Assembly (NCBI RefSeq): GCF_900186865.1
Contig: NZ_LT906480.1
Coordinates: 824,001-888,000, forward strand
Source of the DNA: Stenotrophomonas maltophilia
Lineage (GTDB): Bacteria > Pseudomonadota > Gammaproteobacteria > Xanthomonadales > Xanthomonadaceae
Direction: 5' to 3'
Length of the DNA: 64,000 nucleotides
In this document: positions 1 to 8,266 of the stretch, one piece after another
How the letters are laid out: every line of letters begins with the position of its first letter
Numbering within the stretch: position 1 is the first letter of the stretch
The notes under the pieces: model-generated
What the model was told of the DNA's origin: nothing
Seen by the model: only the letters and a program-made list of their open reading frames with translations
Databases searched by the model: none
Position numbers and translations under genes: made by a program

Positions 1-517
1 TGTAGGTGGAGCGGTGCATCTGGCCGACCGCACCCTGCAGGTCGACCGACTCGGCATCACCGTTGCCCCGGCGCGACACCAGCTGGTACTTGATGTCGGA
101 GATCTTGTGGGTATCGCTTTCCTGGTTGCCTTCGGCACGCTTGGCGACCATCCGGATCGACCCGTCCTGGTAGCGGACATTGCCGTCGGCGATGTAGTTG
201 CCGGTCTCGGTGTCGAAGCTGAGCTTGTCGGTACCGACGAACTGGTCACCCCGGCGCAGCGCCACGTTGCCCTCGTACTGCGGCACGGTGGTGGTGCCCA
301 GCAGCTGGTCACCCTCGATGTCGGTCGGCTGCTGCTCGCGGGCGGCCGCGGCGGCAGCCTTGTCCTGGGCCGGAACCGGGGTGGGGGCGTCAGTGAACGC
401 GGGAATGACGTCGGTGGCCGGGCACAGGCCCCAGTTGAGCGGCTTTTCATCGGCCATCGCCGGCAGGCTGATGGCGATGCTCAGAGGCAGGGGAAGCAGG
501 CGGAGGGCTCGGCGCAC
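1..517 (-). CDS. lptD: LPS-assembly protein LptD, N-terminal part (runs off left edge)
   Basis: LptD is the outer-membrane beta-barrel that, with LptE, inserts lipopolysaccharide into the outer leaflet. Only about 172 codons are in the window. The minus-strand frame begins with a signal peptide (MRRALRLLPLPLSIAIS, then LPAMA) followed by LNWGLCPATD, with the early conserved Cys. It continues into the LptA-like jellyroll start (DIEGDQLLGTT, VALRRGDQFVGTDKLSFDTE, IADGNVRYQDG). I chose the GTG at 517 because it sits directly before the signal peptide. In-frame ATGs at 559 and 568 would add 14-17 residues and have no clear Shine-Dalgarno sequence. It is co-directional with the deacetylase-like gene 90 bp upstream. 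The barrel domain lies outside the window. Confidence 0.9.
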   Translation of the reverse strand, partial: MRRALRLLPLPLSIAISLPAMADEKPLNWGLCPATDVIPAFTDAPTPVPAQDKAAAAAAREQQPTDIEGDQLLGTTTVPQYEGNVALRRGDQFVGTDKLSFDTETGNYIADGNVRYQDGSIRMVAKRAEGNQESDTHKISDIKYQLVSRRGNGDAESVDLQGAVGQMHRSTY

Positions 518-606
518 GCGGTTCGGATTCGGGCGAAAACGGACGGTAGCTTGCCCCATCCCTTGCATAGGGGCAATGAAGGACGCCGGAGCCTGCCGGT
601 TCGGGT

Positions 607-1545
607 TCATCCGGCGGAGGTGCCCACGGACGGCGTGAGCAGGGTCTGGACATGGGCCACGCTGCACTCGGCCAGGGCCTGCAGGTCGTAGCCACCCTCC
701 AGCATCGAGACCACCCGGCCGGCCGCGTGACGGCGTGCCAGCGCGTGCAGTTCACCGGTGATCCAGGCGAAATCGTCGGTCTCCAGCATCAGGTCCGCCT
801 GCGGATCACGCAGGTGGGCGTCGAAGCCGGCCGAGATCAGCAGCAGCTGCGGGCGGAAGTCGTCGATGGCCGGCAGCATCTCGTCGGCCCAGACATTGCG
901 GAAGCGGAAGCCACCGCTGCCCGGCGGCAGCAGGATGTTCATCAGGTTGCCGGCACCGCGGTCACGGCGCAGGCCGGAATTGGGGAACAGCCCGGCCTGG
1001 TGGGTGCTGTAGTACGAGACCCGGGCGTCGTGCTGGAAGATGTCCTGGGTGCCGTTGCCGTGGTGGACGTCGAAGTCGACCACCGCGATCCGTTCCAGGC
1101 CGTGGCGGTCGCGGGCATAGGCGGCGGCGATGGCGATGTTGTTGAGCAGGCAGAAGCCCATCGCCGTGCTGCTGGTGGCGTGGTGGCCCGGCGGGCGTAC
1201 CGCGCAGAAGGCCAGCGGGTCGTCGCCCAGCATCACCGCATCGACCGCGGCCACGCCGGCACCGGCGGCGTGCACGGCAGCGCTGGCCGAGCCGGGTGAG
1301 GTCCAGGTGTCCATGTCCAGCTGGCGCAGCGGTGCGGTCTGCGGTTGCAGCACGAAGTCGAGCAGGGCGCTGTCGTGGACCCGGGTCAGTTCACCGAACT
1401 TGGCCGGTGGCGCTTCGCGCCACTCCAGCTGGCCGGGGAACGCGGTGTGCAGCGCGTCCAGCACATGCTGCAGGCGTTGCGGGCACTCCGGGTGGCCGGG
1501 GCCGGGGTCGTGCAGCAGGCAGGACGGATGGGTGTAGACCAGCAT
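607..1545 (-). CDS. Histone deacetylase family protein (acetylpolyamine amidohydrolase-like)
   Basis: This is a 312-residue zinc-dependent deacetylase of the arginase/HDAC fold. Visible signatures are the N-terminal GHPECPQR, RPPGHH at 118-122, the metal-binding DFDVHHGNG near 158-165, SAGFDAH, and the C-terminal LEGGYD. Length is typical of the bacterial class II group. Family members deacetylate polyamines, acetoin-related substrates or protein lysines, and the sequence does not tell which. There is no signal peptide, so it is probably cytoplasmic. It ends 90 bp before the chosen lptD start and begins just downstream of the adenosyltransferase gene, so the three may share a transcript. Confidence 0.88.
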   Translation of the reverse strand: MLVYTHPSCLLHDPGPGHPECPQRLQHVLDALHTAFPGQLEWREAPPAKFGELTRVHDSALLDFVLQPQTAPLRQLDMDTWTSPGSASAAVHAAGAGVAAVDAVMLGDDPLAFCAVRPPGHHATSSTAMGFCLLNNIAIAAAYARDRHGLERIAVVDFDVHHGNGTQDIFQHDARVSYYSTHQAGLFPNSGLRRDRGAGNLMNILLPPGSGGFRFRNVWADEMLPAIDDFRPQLLLISAGFDAHLRDPQADLMLETDDFAWITGELHALARRHAAGRVVSMLEGGYDLQALAECSVAHVQTLLTPSVGTSAG

Positions 1546-1554
1546 CGTGCAGGC

Positions 1555-2109
1555 TCAGCGCTGGCGCTGCTGTGGTTGCCACAGCGCTTCGCCCTGGCCG
1601 TCGGCACGTGCCAGCACCCGGGCCAGCACGAACAACAGGTCCGACAACCTGTTCAGGTACTGCAACGCCTCGCTGCGCACGGCCTCGTGGCGGGCCAGGG
1701 TGACCGTTTCGCGCTCGGCGCGGCGGACGATGGTGCGGGCCAGATGGCAGCGCGCGGCGGCTTCGCCGCCGGCCGGCAGGATGAATTCCTTCAGCATCGG
1801 CAGGTCGGCGTTGTAATGGTCCAGCTGCTGTTCCAGGGCCGAGACATCGGCGGCGTGGATCGCGGCGTGGCCGGGGATGCACAGTTCGGCGCCCAGGTCG
1901 AACAACTGGTGCTGCAGATGCACCACCAGCACGCGCACATCCTCGGGCAGGGGCACGGCCAGCAGCAGGCCGAGCGCGGCATTGGCCTCGTCGACGGTGC
2001 CGTAGGACGCCACCCGGGCGTCATCCTTGGGCACGCGCTGGCCGTCACCGAGGCCGGTACTGCCGTCGTCGCCGGTGCGGGTGTAGATGCGCGAGAGGCG
2101 ATGACCCAT
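1555..2109 (-). CDS. PduO-type ATP:cob(I)alamin adenosyltransferase
   Basis: The 184-residue protein transfers the adenosyl group of ATP to cob(I)alamin to make coenzyme B12. The N-terminal ATP-binding segment (IYTRTGDDGSTGLGDG) is diagnostic of the PduO/MMAB family. The RRAERE and YLNRLSDLLFVLAR segments line its active site. The frame is open further upstream, but the start at 2109 gives the family's normal length and N-terminus (MGHRLSRIYTRTGD). It lies 8 bp downstream of a membrane-protein gene in the same direction, so the two are probably co-transcribed. The deacetylase gene follows 9 bp after its stop. Confidence 0.92.
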   Translation of the reverse strand: MGHRLSRIYTRTGDDGSTGLGDGQRVPKDDARVASYGTVDEANAALGLLLAVPLPEDVRVLVVHLQHQLFDLGAELCIPGHAAIHAADVSALEQQLDHYNADLPMLKEFILPAGGEAAARCHLARTIVRRAERETVTLARHEAVRSEALQYLNRLSDLLFVLARVLARADGQGEALWQPQQRQR

Positions 2110-2117
2110 GTCGCGGC

Positions 2118-2702
2118 TCAGTGGCGGATGTCGCGGCGGGCCTGCTGGAGCTTCAACACCTGCTCCACGGCCAGCTGCAGGGCGGCGGCCAGCGCCACGT
2201 AGATCGCCGTGGTGCGCAGGTAGGGGCCGAACCACTGCGCGTAGTTCTGTGCCCAGCCGGCCAGGGTCGGCTCGGCCACGTTGCTGCTGGTCCAGTAGAA
2301 GCCGCCCTGCGCCAGCAGGTGGCAGACCGCCACTGAGGCGACCAGCAGCAGCGCGCCCCTGGCCAGTACCGGCCAGCGCGCGCTCTGGTAGTTGCGGCCC
2401 AGCAGCATGCCGCCGGCCCACAGCGAGAAATAGGCCGGCAGCAGCAGCCAGTAGCCCGGCGACACGCAGTAGTGCTGCCAGAAGTCCAGGCCGCTGCTGC
2501 GGATCACGATCCAGTCCACCAGCACCGCGAACACCATCAGCAGCGGGAACGCCCAGCGCGTCCAGCGGGCCAGGTAGAAGCCACCGATGAAGAACACCGC
2601 CCATGAGGCATCGGGGATCGCCGCGAAGTGATTGACACGGGTCGCTGCCAGCACCAGAACGAGCACGGACAGGACGAAGGCGCGGTTGGCAGTGTCGGAC
2701 AT
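2118..2702 (-). CDS. Polytopic membrane protein, possible corrinoid-related (DUF6580-like)
   Basis: This 194-residue protein has about five hydrophobic segments (residues near 8-25, 33-60, 75-100, 118-135, 160-180) and no soluble domain. The N-terminal pattern TRVNHFAAIPDASWAVFFIGGFYL resembles the DUF6580 family of small membrane proteins, which look like the S-components of ECF transporters. That family assignment is from memory and not certain. Because the cobalamin adenosyltransferase gene follows 8 bp downstream, a role in corrinoid uptake is plausible but inferred only from context. There is no ATPase or binding-protein gene beside it. Confidence 0.6.
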   Translation of the reverse strand: MSDTANRAFVLSVLVLVLAATRVNHFAAIPDASWAVFFIGGFYLARWTRWAFPLLMVFAVLVDWIVIRSSGLDFWQHYCVSPGYWLLLPAYFSLWAGGMLLGRNYQSARWPVLARGALLLVASVAVCHLLAQGGFYWTSSNVAEPTLAGWAQNYAQWFGPYLRTTAIYVALAAALQLAVEQVLKLQQARRDIRH

Positions 2703-2808
2703 GGTGGCGGGCCCGGAGCGGATTCAGGTTTCATTCTAGCCCGCCGCGCGGGTTGGCGCAGGACCGGCCGTTCGGCGTACAGACGGGGCGAGCGCGTATC
2801 ATGAACGC

Positions 2809-4017
2809 ATGAGTGAACGACATGACGTGCTGATTGTCGGTGGTGGCCTGGTCGGCGCCAGCCTGGCCATTGCCCTGGACCGCCTCGGCCGCGACGTGGG
2901 CCTGCTCGAGGCCAGCCCGGCCGGCGAGCTGCCGGCGGTGTTCGACCAGCGCAATCTCAGTTTCGCCGCTGCCACCGTCAATGCGCTGACCGCGCTGGGG
3001 GTGATGCAGAAGCTGGCGATGGCACCGGGCCCGATCCGGCGCATCCACGTCAGCCGTGCCGGCGATTTCGGCCGCGTGCAGCTGGAAGCGGCCGATTACG
3101 ACCGGCCTTGGTTCGGCCAGGTGGTGGTCGCCCGCGACTTCGGCCAGGCGCTGGAAGCGCGGCTTCAGGAGCTGCCGCGGCTGCGCCGTTACCGGCCGAT
3201 GCGGTTCCTGGGCCTGGGTGAAGTGGTCGACGGCTACCGCCACGTGCGGGTCGCCGATGAGGCCGGCGAGCGCGTATTGCTGGCACGGCTGGTGGTGGGT
3301 GCCGACGGTACGACCAGTGGCGTGCGTGGTGCTCTGGGCATCGAGGTCTACCGCCATGATTTCCAGCAGACCCTGTTCGTGGCCCGTGTACGCAGCCAGC
3401 GCGCGCCGGATGGCACCGCGTGGGAGCGTTTCACCGATACCGGCCCGACGGCCCTGCTGCCGCGCGGCGATCGTCACTTCGGCACCGTGCATGGTGTTGC
3501 GCGCGACCAGGCCGATGCGGTGATGGCGCTGGACGATGCCGCCTGGCTGCAACGCCTGCAGAACGCGATCGGCTGGCGTGCCGGCCGCCTGCTCGAGTCC
3601 GGCCCGCGCAGCGCCTACCCGCTCATTCAGGTGCTGGCGCGTGCGCTGGGCGGTGAGCGCACGGTGCTGCTGGGCAATGCCGCGCAGACCATTCATCCGC
3701 TGGGTGCACAGGGCTTCAACCTGGGCCTGCGCGATGCGCTGACTTTGGCCGAGCTGCTGGAGGATGCGCATGAAGATGCCGGCAGTGATGCACTGCTGCA
3801 GGCCTATGTCGCGCGCCGCGAGGAAGATCGCCGGCAGACGGTGGCGTTCTCCGGCGGCCTGGCGCGCCTGACCAGCAACCCGGCGCCGCTGATGCGGCCG
3901 CTGCGCAGCCTCGGCCTGGTGGCCGCGCAACGCGCATCGGTGCAGTCGATGCTGGTCGGTGGCGCGATGGGCTTCCGCGGCGAAGTGCCGCGCCTGTGCC
4001 GCGGAGAAGCCGCATGA
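2809..4017 (+). CDS. ubiH: 2-octaprenyl-6-methoxyphenol hydroxylase UbiH
   Basis: UbiH is an FAD-dependent aromatic hydroxylase of ubiquinone biosynthesis. The 402-residue protein starts with the Rossmann dinucleotide motif (VGGGLVGAS near 9-17). It carries GNAAQTIHPLGAQGFNLGLRD near its C-terminal third, where the GNAAQ form is characteristic of UbiH rather than of UbiF or UbiI. Start ATG 2809 precedes the FAD motif directly. Its stop overlaps the next hydroxylase start as ATGA (4014-4017), so the two are translationally coupled. It would act with the membrane-associated Ubi complex. Confidence 0.9.
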   Translation: MSERHDVLIVGGGLVGASLAIALDRLGRDVGLLEASPAGELPAVFDQRNLSFAAATVNALTALGVMQKLAMAPGPIRRIHVSRAGDFGRVQLEAADYDRPWFGQVVVARDFGQALEARLQELPRLRRYRPMRFLGLGEVVDGYRHVRVADEAGERVLLARLVVGADGTTSGVRGALGIEVYRHDFQQTLFVARVRSQRAPDGTAWERFTDTGPTALLPRGDRHFGTVHGVARDQADAVMALDDAAWLQRLQNAIGWRAGRLLESGPRSAYPLIQVLARALGGERTVLLGNAAQTIHPLGAQGFNLGLRDALTLAELLEDAHEDAGSDALLQAYVARREEDRRQTVAFSGGLARLTSNPAPLMRPLRSLGLVAAQRASVQSMLVGGAMGFRGEVPRLCRGEAA

Positions 4018-5195
4018 GCCGGCGCATGCGGCTTGATGTGGCCATCGTCGGTGGCGGCGTGGTCGGTGCCGCGTGCGCGCTGGCGCTGGCCGATGCCGGC
4101 CTGTCGGTTGCGCTGGTGGAAGGTCGTGAGCCCGCGCCGTGGCAGGCCGCACAGCCTGACCTCCGCGTGTTCGCCTTCGCTGCTGACAACGTACAACTGT
4201 TGAACCGCCTGGGCGTGTGGCCGGCGATCGCCCAGGCCCGCGCCTGGCCCTACCGGCGCATGCAGGTGTGGGACGCGGCCGGTGGCGAAGATCTGCTGTT
4301 CGATGCCGATCGCTTCGGCCGTCGTGAACTGGGCTACATCGTCGAGAACGGCCTGCTGCAGGATCGGCTGTGGGCGGCGTTGCCGGCGGCGGGCGTGCAG
4401 CTGCACTGCCCGGCGCGGGTGGAAGCGCTGGAGCAGGACGACGACGGCGTGCGCCTGCGCCTGGATGACTGTCGTCGCCTGGAGGCGGCGTTGGCGGTGG
4501 CCGCCGACGGCGCCGAATCGACCCTGCGCCAACTGGCCGGGATCGAGGTTGAAAAGCATGACTACCACCAGCGTGGCGTGGTGGCCTACGTGGACAGCGA
4601 TCTTCCCAACCAGGCCACCGCCTGGCAGCGTTTCCTGCCGAGCGGGCCGCTGGCGCTGCTGCCGGTGGCCGAGCGCCGCAGCTCGATCGTTTGGACCCTG
4701 CCCGAGGACGAGGCGGCGCGCGTGCTGGCGCTGGACGAAGACAGCTTCAACCGCGAACTGACCCGCGCCTTCGCGGCGCGGCTGGGTGATCTGCGGCTGG
4801 CATCACCGCGCGCAGCCTTCCCGCTGCGCCGCCAGCTGGCACGTCACTACGTGGCCGGCCGCGTGCTGGCATTGGGTGATGCCGCGCACGTGGTGCATCC
4901 GCTGGCCGGGCAGGGCGTGAACCTGGGCCTGCGCGATGTGGCCGCCCTGCAGCAGTGGCTGGCGCCGTCGGCCGAGCGCCGTGGCCAGCCGCGGCTGTCG
5001 CCGCAGCGCCTGCAGCGCTGGGCACGCGAACGGCGCAGCGACAACCACATCGCCGCCTACAGCTTCGATGCGATCAACCGCCTGTTCTCCAACGACGAAA
5101 TGCACCTGACCCTGGCCCGCGGCCGGGCGCTGGGCTGCGTCGGCAAATGGCCGCCGCTGGTGCAGGCATTCTGGAAGCGCGCCGCCGGGGTGTAG
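4014..5195 (+). CDS. UbiI/UbiF-family ubiquinone biosynthesis monooxygenase
   Basis: A second FAD monooxygenase (393 residues) of the UbiH/UbiF/VisC/COQ6 family. It has the N-terminal FAD motif VAIVGGGVVGAACALAL and the second FAD motif ALGDAAHVVHPLAGQGVNLGLRD. I chose the ATG at 4014 because it overlaps the ubiH stop (ATGA) and is preceded by GGAGAA. An ATG at 3996 in the same frame is less likely. Whether it is the C5 hydroxylase (UbiI) or C6 hydroxylase (UbiF) cannot be decided from these motifs. Xanthomonads are thought to use Coq7 for the C6 step, which favours UbiI. Confidence 0.85.
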   Translation: MSRRMRLDVAIVGGGVVGAACALALADAGLSVALVEGREPAPWQAAQPDLRVFAFAADNVQLLNRLGVWPAIAQARAWPYRRMQVWDAAGGEDLLFDADRFGRRELGYIVENGLLQDRLWAALPAAGVQLHCPARVEALEQDDDGVRLRLDDCRRLEAALAVAADGAESTLRQLAGIEVEKHDYHQRGVVAYVDSDLPNQATAWQRFLPSGPLALLPVAERRSSIVWTLPEDEAARVLALDEDSFNRELTRAFAARLGDLRLASPRAAFPLRRQLARHYVAGRVLALGDAAHVVHPLAGQGVNLGLRDVAALQQWLAPSAERRGQPRLSPQRLQRWARERRSDNHIAAYSFDAINRLFSNDEMHLTLARGRALGCVGKWPPLVQAFWKRAAGV

Positions 5196-5231
5196 CAGAA
5201 TGCAAACCGCTCTGGTGGGTGCCCGACGTCA

Positions 5232-5255
5232 GTAGATCCACGCCATGCGTGGATG
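5232..5255. repeat. SMAG-type GTAG palindrome
   Basis: A GTAG terminus is followed by an ATCCACGC/GCGTGGAT hairpin around CAT. This is a single SMAG (Stenotrophomonas maltophilia GTAG) element in the ubi 3' region. Confidence 0.75.
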
Positions 5256-5271
5256 AAGATCGCGCTGGATC

Positions 5272-5337
5272 AAAAAGGGGACGGAGGGGATTAAGTCGTT
5301 TGTGCCACGAACGACTTAATCCCCTCCGTCCCTTTTT
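5272..5337. repeat. Long near-perfect palindrome (about 29-bp arms) between converging genes
   Basis: The left arm begins AAAAAGGGGACGGAGGGG and the right arm ends with its complement, with a 7-nt loop (GTGCCAC). The only flaw is one extra G in the left arm. It lies 77 nt after the ubi operon stop and ends on the first base of the stop codon of the opposite-strand EF-hand gene. The right arm finishes in a T run, so it could end plus-strand transcription. Confidence 0.8.
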
Positions 5338-5732
5338 CAGTCGACCAGCCAGCCGGCCAGGTCGGCACGATCCAGCTTGCCGCGACGCTTCACGTCCAAC
5401 GCATTGAACTCATCGGCCAGCGCCGGATTCGCCTGCGCTTCCTCGCGGCTGATGAAACCATCGCCGTTCACATCCAGCGCAGCGAAGTGGATGCGGTACT
5501 GGCCAACCACGCTGCTCGGTTCCAGCGAACGCACGGTTACCTGCGCCTCGCCGGCCGGCTACGGAATCTCGACGCTGCCGCTGACCCGGCCCGCATCTAG
5601 CGGTTGCTGGCGGATCGCGCCGCCGGTGGGGCCCAGCGGCTGGCTTTGTGCCGGAGTGTGCGGCAATTGCTGGGCCACCGCTGGTGCGGCGGCCAGCAGG
5701 GTGATCAGCAGCGGAATCGTTCGATGTCGCAT
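5337..5732 (-). pseudogene. Secreted EF-hand protein interrupted by an in-frame amber codon
   Basis: Reading from ATG 5732, which has an excellent GGAGGAG ribosome-binding site, the frame gives a signal peptide (MRHRTIPLLITLLAAAPAVA) and a low-complexity stretch. It then hits TAG at codon 58 (5561-5559). The same frame continues without a break through TVRSLEPSSVVGQYRIHF, an EF-hand loop DVNGDGFISREE, a second DVKRRGKLDRAD, and the stop at 5339-5337. The full product would be about 131 residues. A single base change (for example CAG to TAG) explains the break, since no frameshift is needed. Alternatively only the 65-residue GTG-initiated C-terminal part is made, without its signal peptide. 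Confidence 0.75.
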
Positions 5733-5783
5733 GGATGCTCCTCCCTCTGCAGCGCCGGGGTATGCCCGGCGGACGTGATGGCC

Positions 5784-6851
5784 TCAGCGCAGCGGCGATG
5801 CCAGTACCGTGATCTCCTCACGGTCGTGATAGAGCTGCTTGGCACGCACCACCAGCGGCTTGCCGGCCTGGTCCTGGAACAAGTCCAGGCACAGCCGGGT
5901 CTCGTCCCAGCGCTTCTTCATCGGCAGCTTCAGGTTGAAGATCGCGTGCCGGCACCAGCCTTCGCGGAACCAGGTGGCCATGCGTTCGGCTACGCGGCGC
6001 GGCTGCTCGACCATGTCGCAGACCATCCAGTCCAGCGGCTGTTCCGGATGCCAGTGGAAGCCATCGGCGCGCAGGTGCTCGACCAGGCCGGTGTCCAGCA
6101 CGTGCTGGCGCAGCGGGCCGTTGTCGATGCTCAACACGTGCATGTGCTGGCGGGTCAGCACCCAGGTCCAGCCGCCGGGGGCGGCGCCCAGGTCGGCCGC
6201 ACGCATGCCGGGCTTGGCCAGTGCTTCGCGTTCTTCCGGCGTCAGCAGGGTCAGCAGTGCTTCGTCCAGCTTCAGCGCCGAACGCGAGGGTGCTTCGGGC
6301 AGCAGCTTCAGGCGCGGGATGCCCAGTGCCCACGGCGCGCTGTCGGCCGGGTCGGCCACGCAGACGAAGGCGTGGGTGCCGTCGACGAACACCACGTGCA
6401 GGCGCGGCAGGCGGTCGTTCGGCTTGTCGCTGAGCTTGCCGGCCTTGCGCAGCGCCGGGCGCAGTGCATTGCCGAAGGCACGGGCCAGTCCGGACAGCGG
6501 CTTGCCGGCGTCCGAATCGGGGTGCTCCACCCACAGGTCGCCGAAGCGCGGCGCATCGGCCAGCACCTCCAGCATCGGGGTGATGCGGTCGGCCGGGTCC
6601 AGCTGCGGCAGCTCGGCCAGCACCACCAGCTTCTGCCGCGCGAAGATCAGTTCGCGCCAGCGCAGGCGCGGCGCCAGTGCCGCAGCCTCGTCGCACATGA
6701 ACAGCACGTAGCCGTCATTGCGCTGGGTGCGCGCGTAGCCGGCGAAACCGGCTTCGCCGGCGCGGAACTGCAACTCGCCGGCCAGCTCGGGCTCGAAGCC
6801 CTGCCGGCACAGGCACAGCAGGCCGATGCCGGCCTCAGTAACGGGCGCCAT
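5784..6851 (-). CDS. rlmM: 23S rRNA (cytidine-2498 2'-O)-methyltransferase RlmM
   Basis: RlmM 2'-O-methylates C2498 in the 23S rRNA peptidyl-transferase loop using SAM. The protein has an N-terminal THUMP-like region (GLLCLCRQGFEPELA). The Rossmann-like methyltransferase domain carries DLGAAPGGWTWVL as the SAM site, MVCDMVEQP and NLKLPMKKRWDE. Length (355 residues) matches the family. I prefer ATG 6851, preceded by GGGGAAAGCG, to ATG 6863. The deaminase gene upstream ends at 6835, so the two overlap by 17 bp. Confidence 0.92.
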   Translation of the reverse strand: MAPVTEAGIGLLCLCRQGFEPELAGELQFRAGEAGFAGYARTQRNDGYVLFMCDEAAALAPRLRWRELIFARQKLVVLAELPQLDPADRITPMLEVLADAPRFGDLWVEHPDSDAGKPLSGLARAFGNALRPALRKAGKLSDKPNDRLPRLHVVFVDGTHAFVCVADPADSAPWALGIPRLKLLPEAPSRSALKLDEALLTLLTPEEREALAKPGMRAADLGAAPGGWTWVLTRQHMHVLSIDNGPLRQHVLDTGLVEHLRADGFHWHPEQPLDWMVCDMVEQPRRVAERMATWFREGWCRHAIFNLKLPMKKRWDETRLCLDLFQDQAGKPLVVRAKQLYHDREEITVLASPLR

Positions 6852-7395
6852 CGCTTTCCCCATAGGCGCGCAGCACGCTGCGTGCGGCGTCGCGGTTCAG
6901 GCCCTGCACCACTTCGATGCCGCGCTTGTTGAGTTCACCCACCCAGTCGGCCGGCAGCGGGCCTTCGTCGAACGGGGTCAGTTCCTCGACGTCGGCCGAG
7001 TTGGCACCGATCAGCAAGCGGTCGATGCCGGCCCACACGGTGGCGCCGTAGCACTGGCAGCACGGCTGCGAGCTGGTGGCCAGGGTGACCGGCGACAGCA
7101 CTGCGTTCAGGCGCGGGGTCTGCAGGCGCTGCTGGGCCAGCATGTAGGCCATGTTCTCGGCGTGCGCCAGCGAAGTCGCGTGCGGCATCACCCGGTTCAC
7201 GCCAGCGGCGATGACCTTGTCGTCCGGTCCGAACACCACCGCACCGAACGGACCGCCACTGGCGTGCTCGACGTTCAGCCGCGACAGCTCGATCGCCAGC
7301 GCGACCTTGGCCTCATCGCCCGGATATCGACGATCCAGGTCGATCTGGTCGTGGATCCAGGCGGGAAGGGTCAGGTGGACTTGCGCGTACAGCAT
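6835..7395 (-). CDS. Nucleoside deaminase (cytidine/deoxycytidylate deaminase family)
   Basis: This is a 186-residue zinc deaminase. The zinc and proton-shuttle motif is HAE at 78-80, and the second motif is PCCQC at 111-115 (Cys112 and Cys115 as ligands). The GGPFGAVVFGPDD segment also fits the family. It is longer than TadA and lacks its usual tRNA-binding features, so a guanine- or nucleoside-deaminase role is more likely than tRNA editing. The substrate is not determinable here. It is translated upstream of rlmM with an overlap. Confidence 0.8.
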   Translation of the reverse strand: MLYAQVHLTLPAWIHDQIDLDRRYPGDEAKVALAIELSRLNVEHASGGPFGAVVFGPDDKVIAAGVNRVMPHATSLAHAENMAYMLAQQRLQTPRLNAVLSPVTLATSSQPCCQCYGATVWAGIDRLLIGANSADVEELTPFDEGPLPADWVGELNKRGIEVVQGLNRDAARSVLRAYGESDGARY

Positions 7396-7492
7396 CGCGG
7401 GGGTGCCTCGTGTGGGATGGGAAAAAGTGCGGTTGCTTGGGGAACCGGCGCGCAGTGTAGCCGCACGGGCCTGTACCGGGTGTGGGCGTGGG

Positions 7493-8215
7493 TCAGCCTG
7501 GCGAGCCGGTGCGGATCACCACGTACTGCTTGCGGAATTCCAGCCCGGCCTGCGGCCAGCTGGCCGCGTAGGCGCGCAGCAGGGGCAGGGCGGCGGCGAA
7601 GTCGTGGCCGTTGACCCGGCAATCGGCCTCGCACAGGCCGTCGGCATCGCGCGAGGCGAACAGGCGGATGGCGAGGAATTGGCGGGCTTTCAGCAGCTCG
7701 TCGAAGGCATCCATGCTACGGGTGAACAGGCAGCAGGGGCAGGAGCCATGATCGTCTTCGCTGCAGGTGGAGGCATCCACTTCCTGTGCACGGTAGTGCG
7801 CCAACGGCCCCAGCACTACAGTGCGTTCGTGTTCCTCGCCGTTGTCACCGGCCGGATAGGTCAGGCCCATCATCGGCAGGCCCTGTGCGTCTTGGGCGCC
7901 GATCGCGGTCTGCAGGGTCACCAGGTCCACCCGGGCCCAGGCCTGGAAGCCGGACAACAGCGATGCCTGCTCATCGGCACCATTTGCGTGCTGGTACTCG
8001 AACAGGCCATCGGCGAACAACCGCGGATGCTGGCTTTCGATGACGGTGGAGGTCTGCCAACCACCGTTGTCTCGCGCGTGTGCGGCCATTGCATGCGGGG
8101 TCAGGCGCAGGCCGCTGTCCAGCAGTAGCGCGTTGCCGTCGACGTGGCTGGCGATGCCCGCGTCCTGAAGGACCTGCTGCAGCAGCGGGAGGAGAGCGGC
8201 GGAGGTCGTGGTCAT
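7493..8215 (-). CDS. DUF6348-like protein of unknown function
   Basis: A 240-residue soluble protein with no signal peptide or membrane segment. Sequence features are a long acidic C-terminal half and two cysteine clusters (SCPCCLF, and CEADCRV further on). These could bind a metal or form disulfides. It resembles the DUF6348 family by recall only. I start it at ATG 8215 (MTTTSAALLPLLQQVL). The open frame continues to 8266, but that segment is proline-rich and overlaps the end of the upstream gene. No function can be assigned. Confidence 0.7.
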   Translation of the reverse strand: MTTTSAALLPLLQQVLQDAGIASHVDGNALLLDSGLRLTPHAMAAHARDNGGWQTSTVIESQHPRLFADGLFEYQHANGADEQASLLSGFQAWARVDLVTLQTAIGAQDAQGLPMMGLTYPAGDNGEEHERTVVLGPLAHYRAQEVDASTCSEDDHGSCPCCLFTRSMDAFDELLKARQFLAIRLFASRDADGLCEADCRVNGHDFAAALPLLRAYAASWPQAGLEFRKQYVVIRTGSPG

Positions 8216-8266
8216 GTCAGGCCTGTGGGGTGGATGGGGTGGAACATCCAGGCAGGGCCTGGGCAT

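Noticed and set aside
2703..2808. Possible cobalamin riboswitch before the adenosyltransferase gene pair
   Set aside because: The gap is only about 105 bp, and I see no B12-box-like block, so a full riboswitch does not fit.
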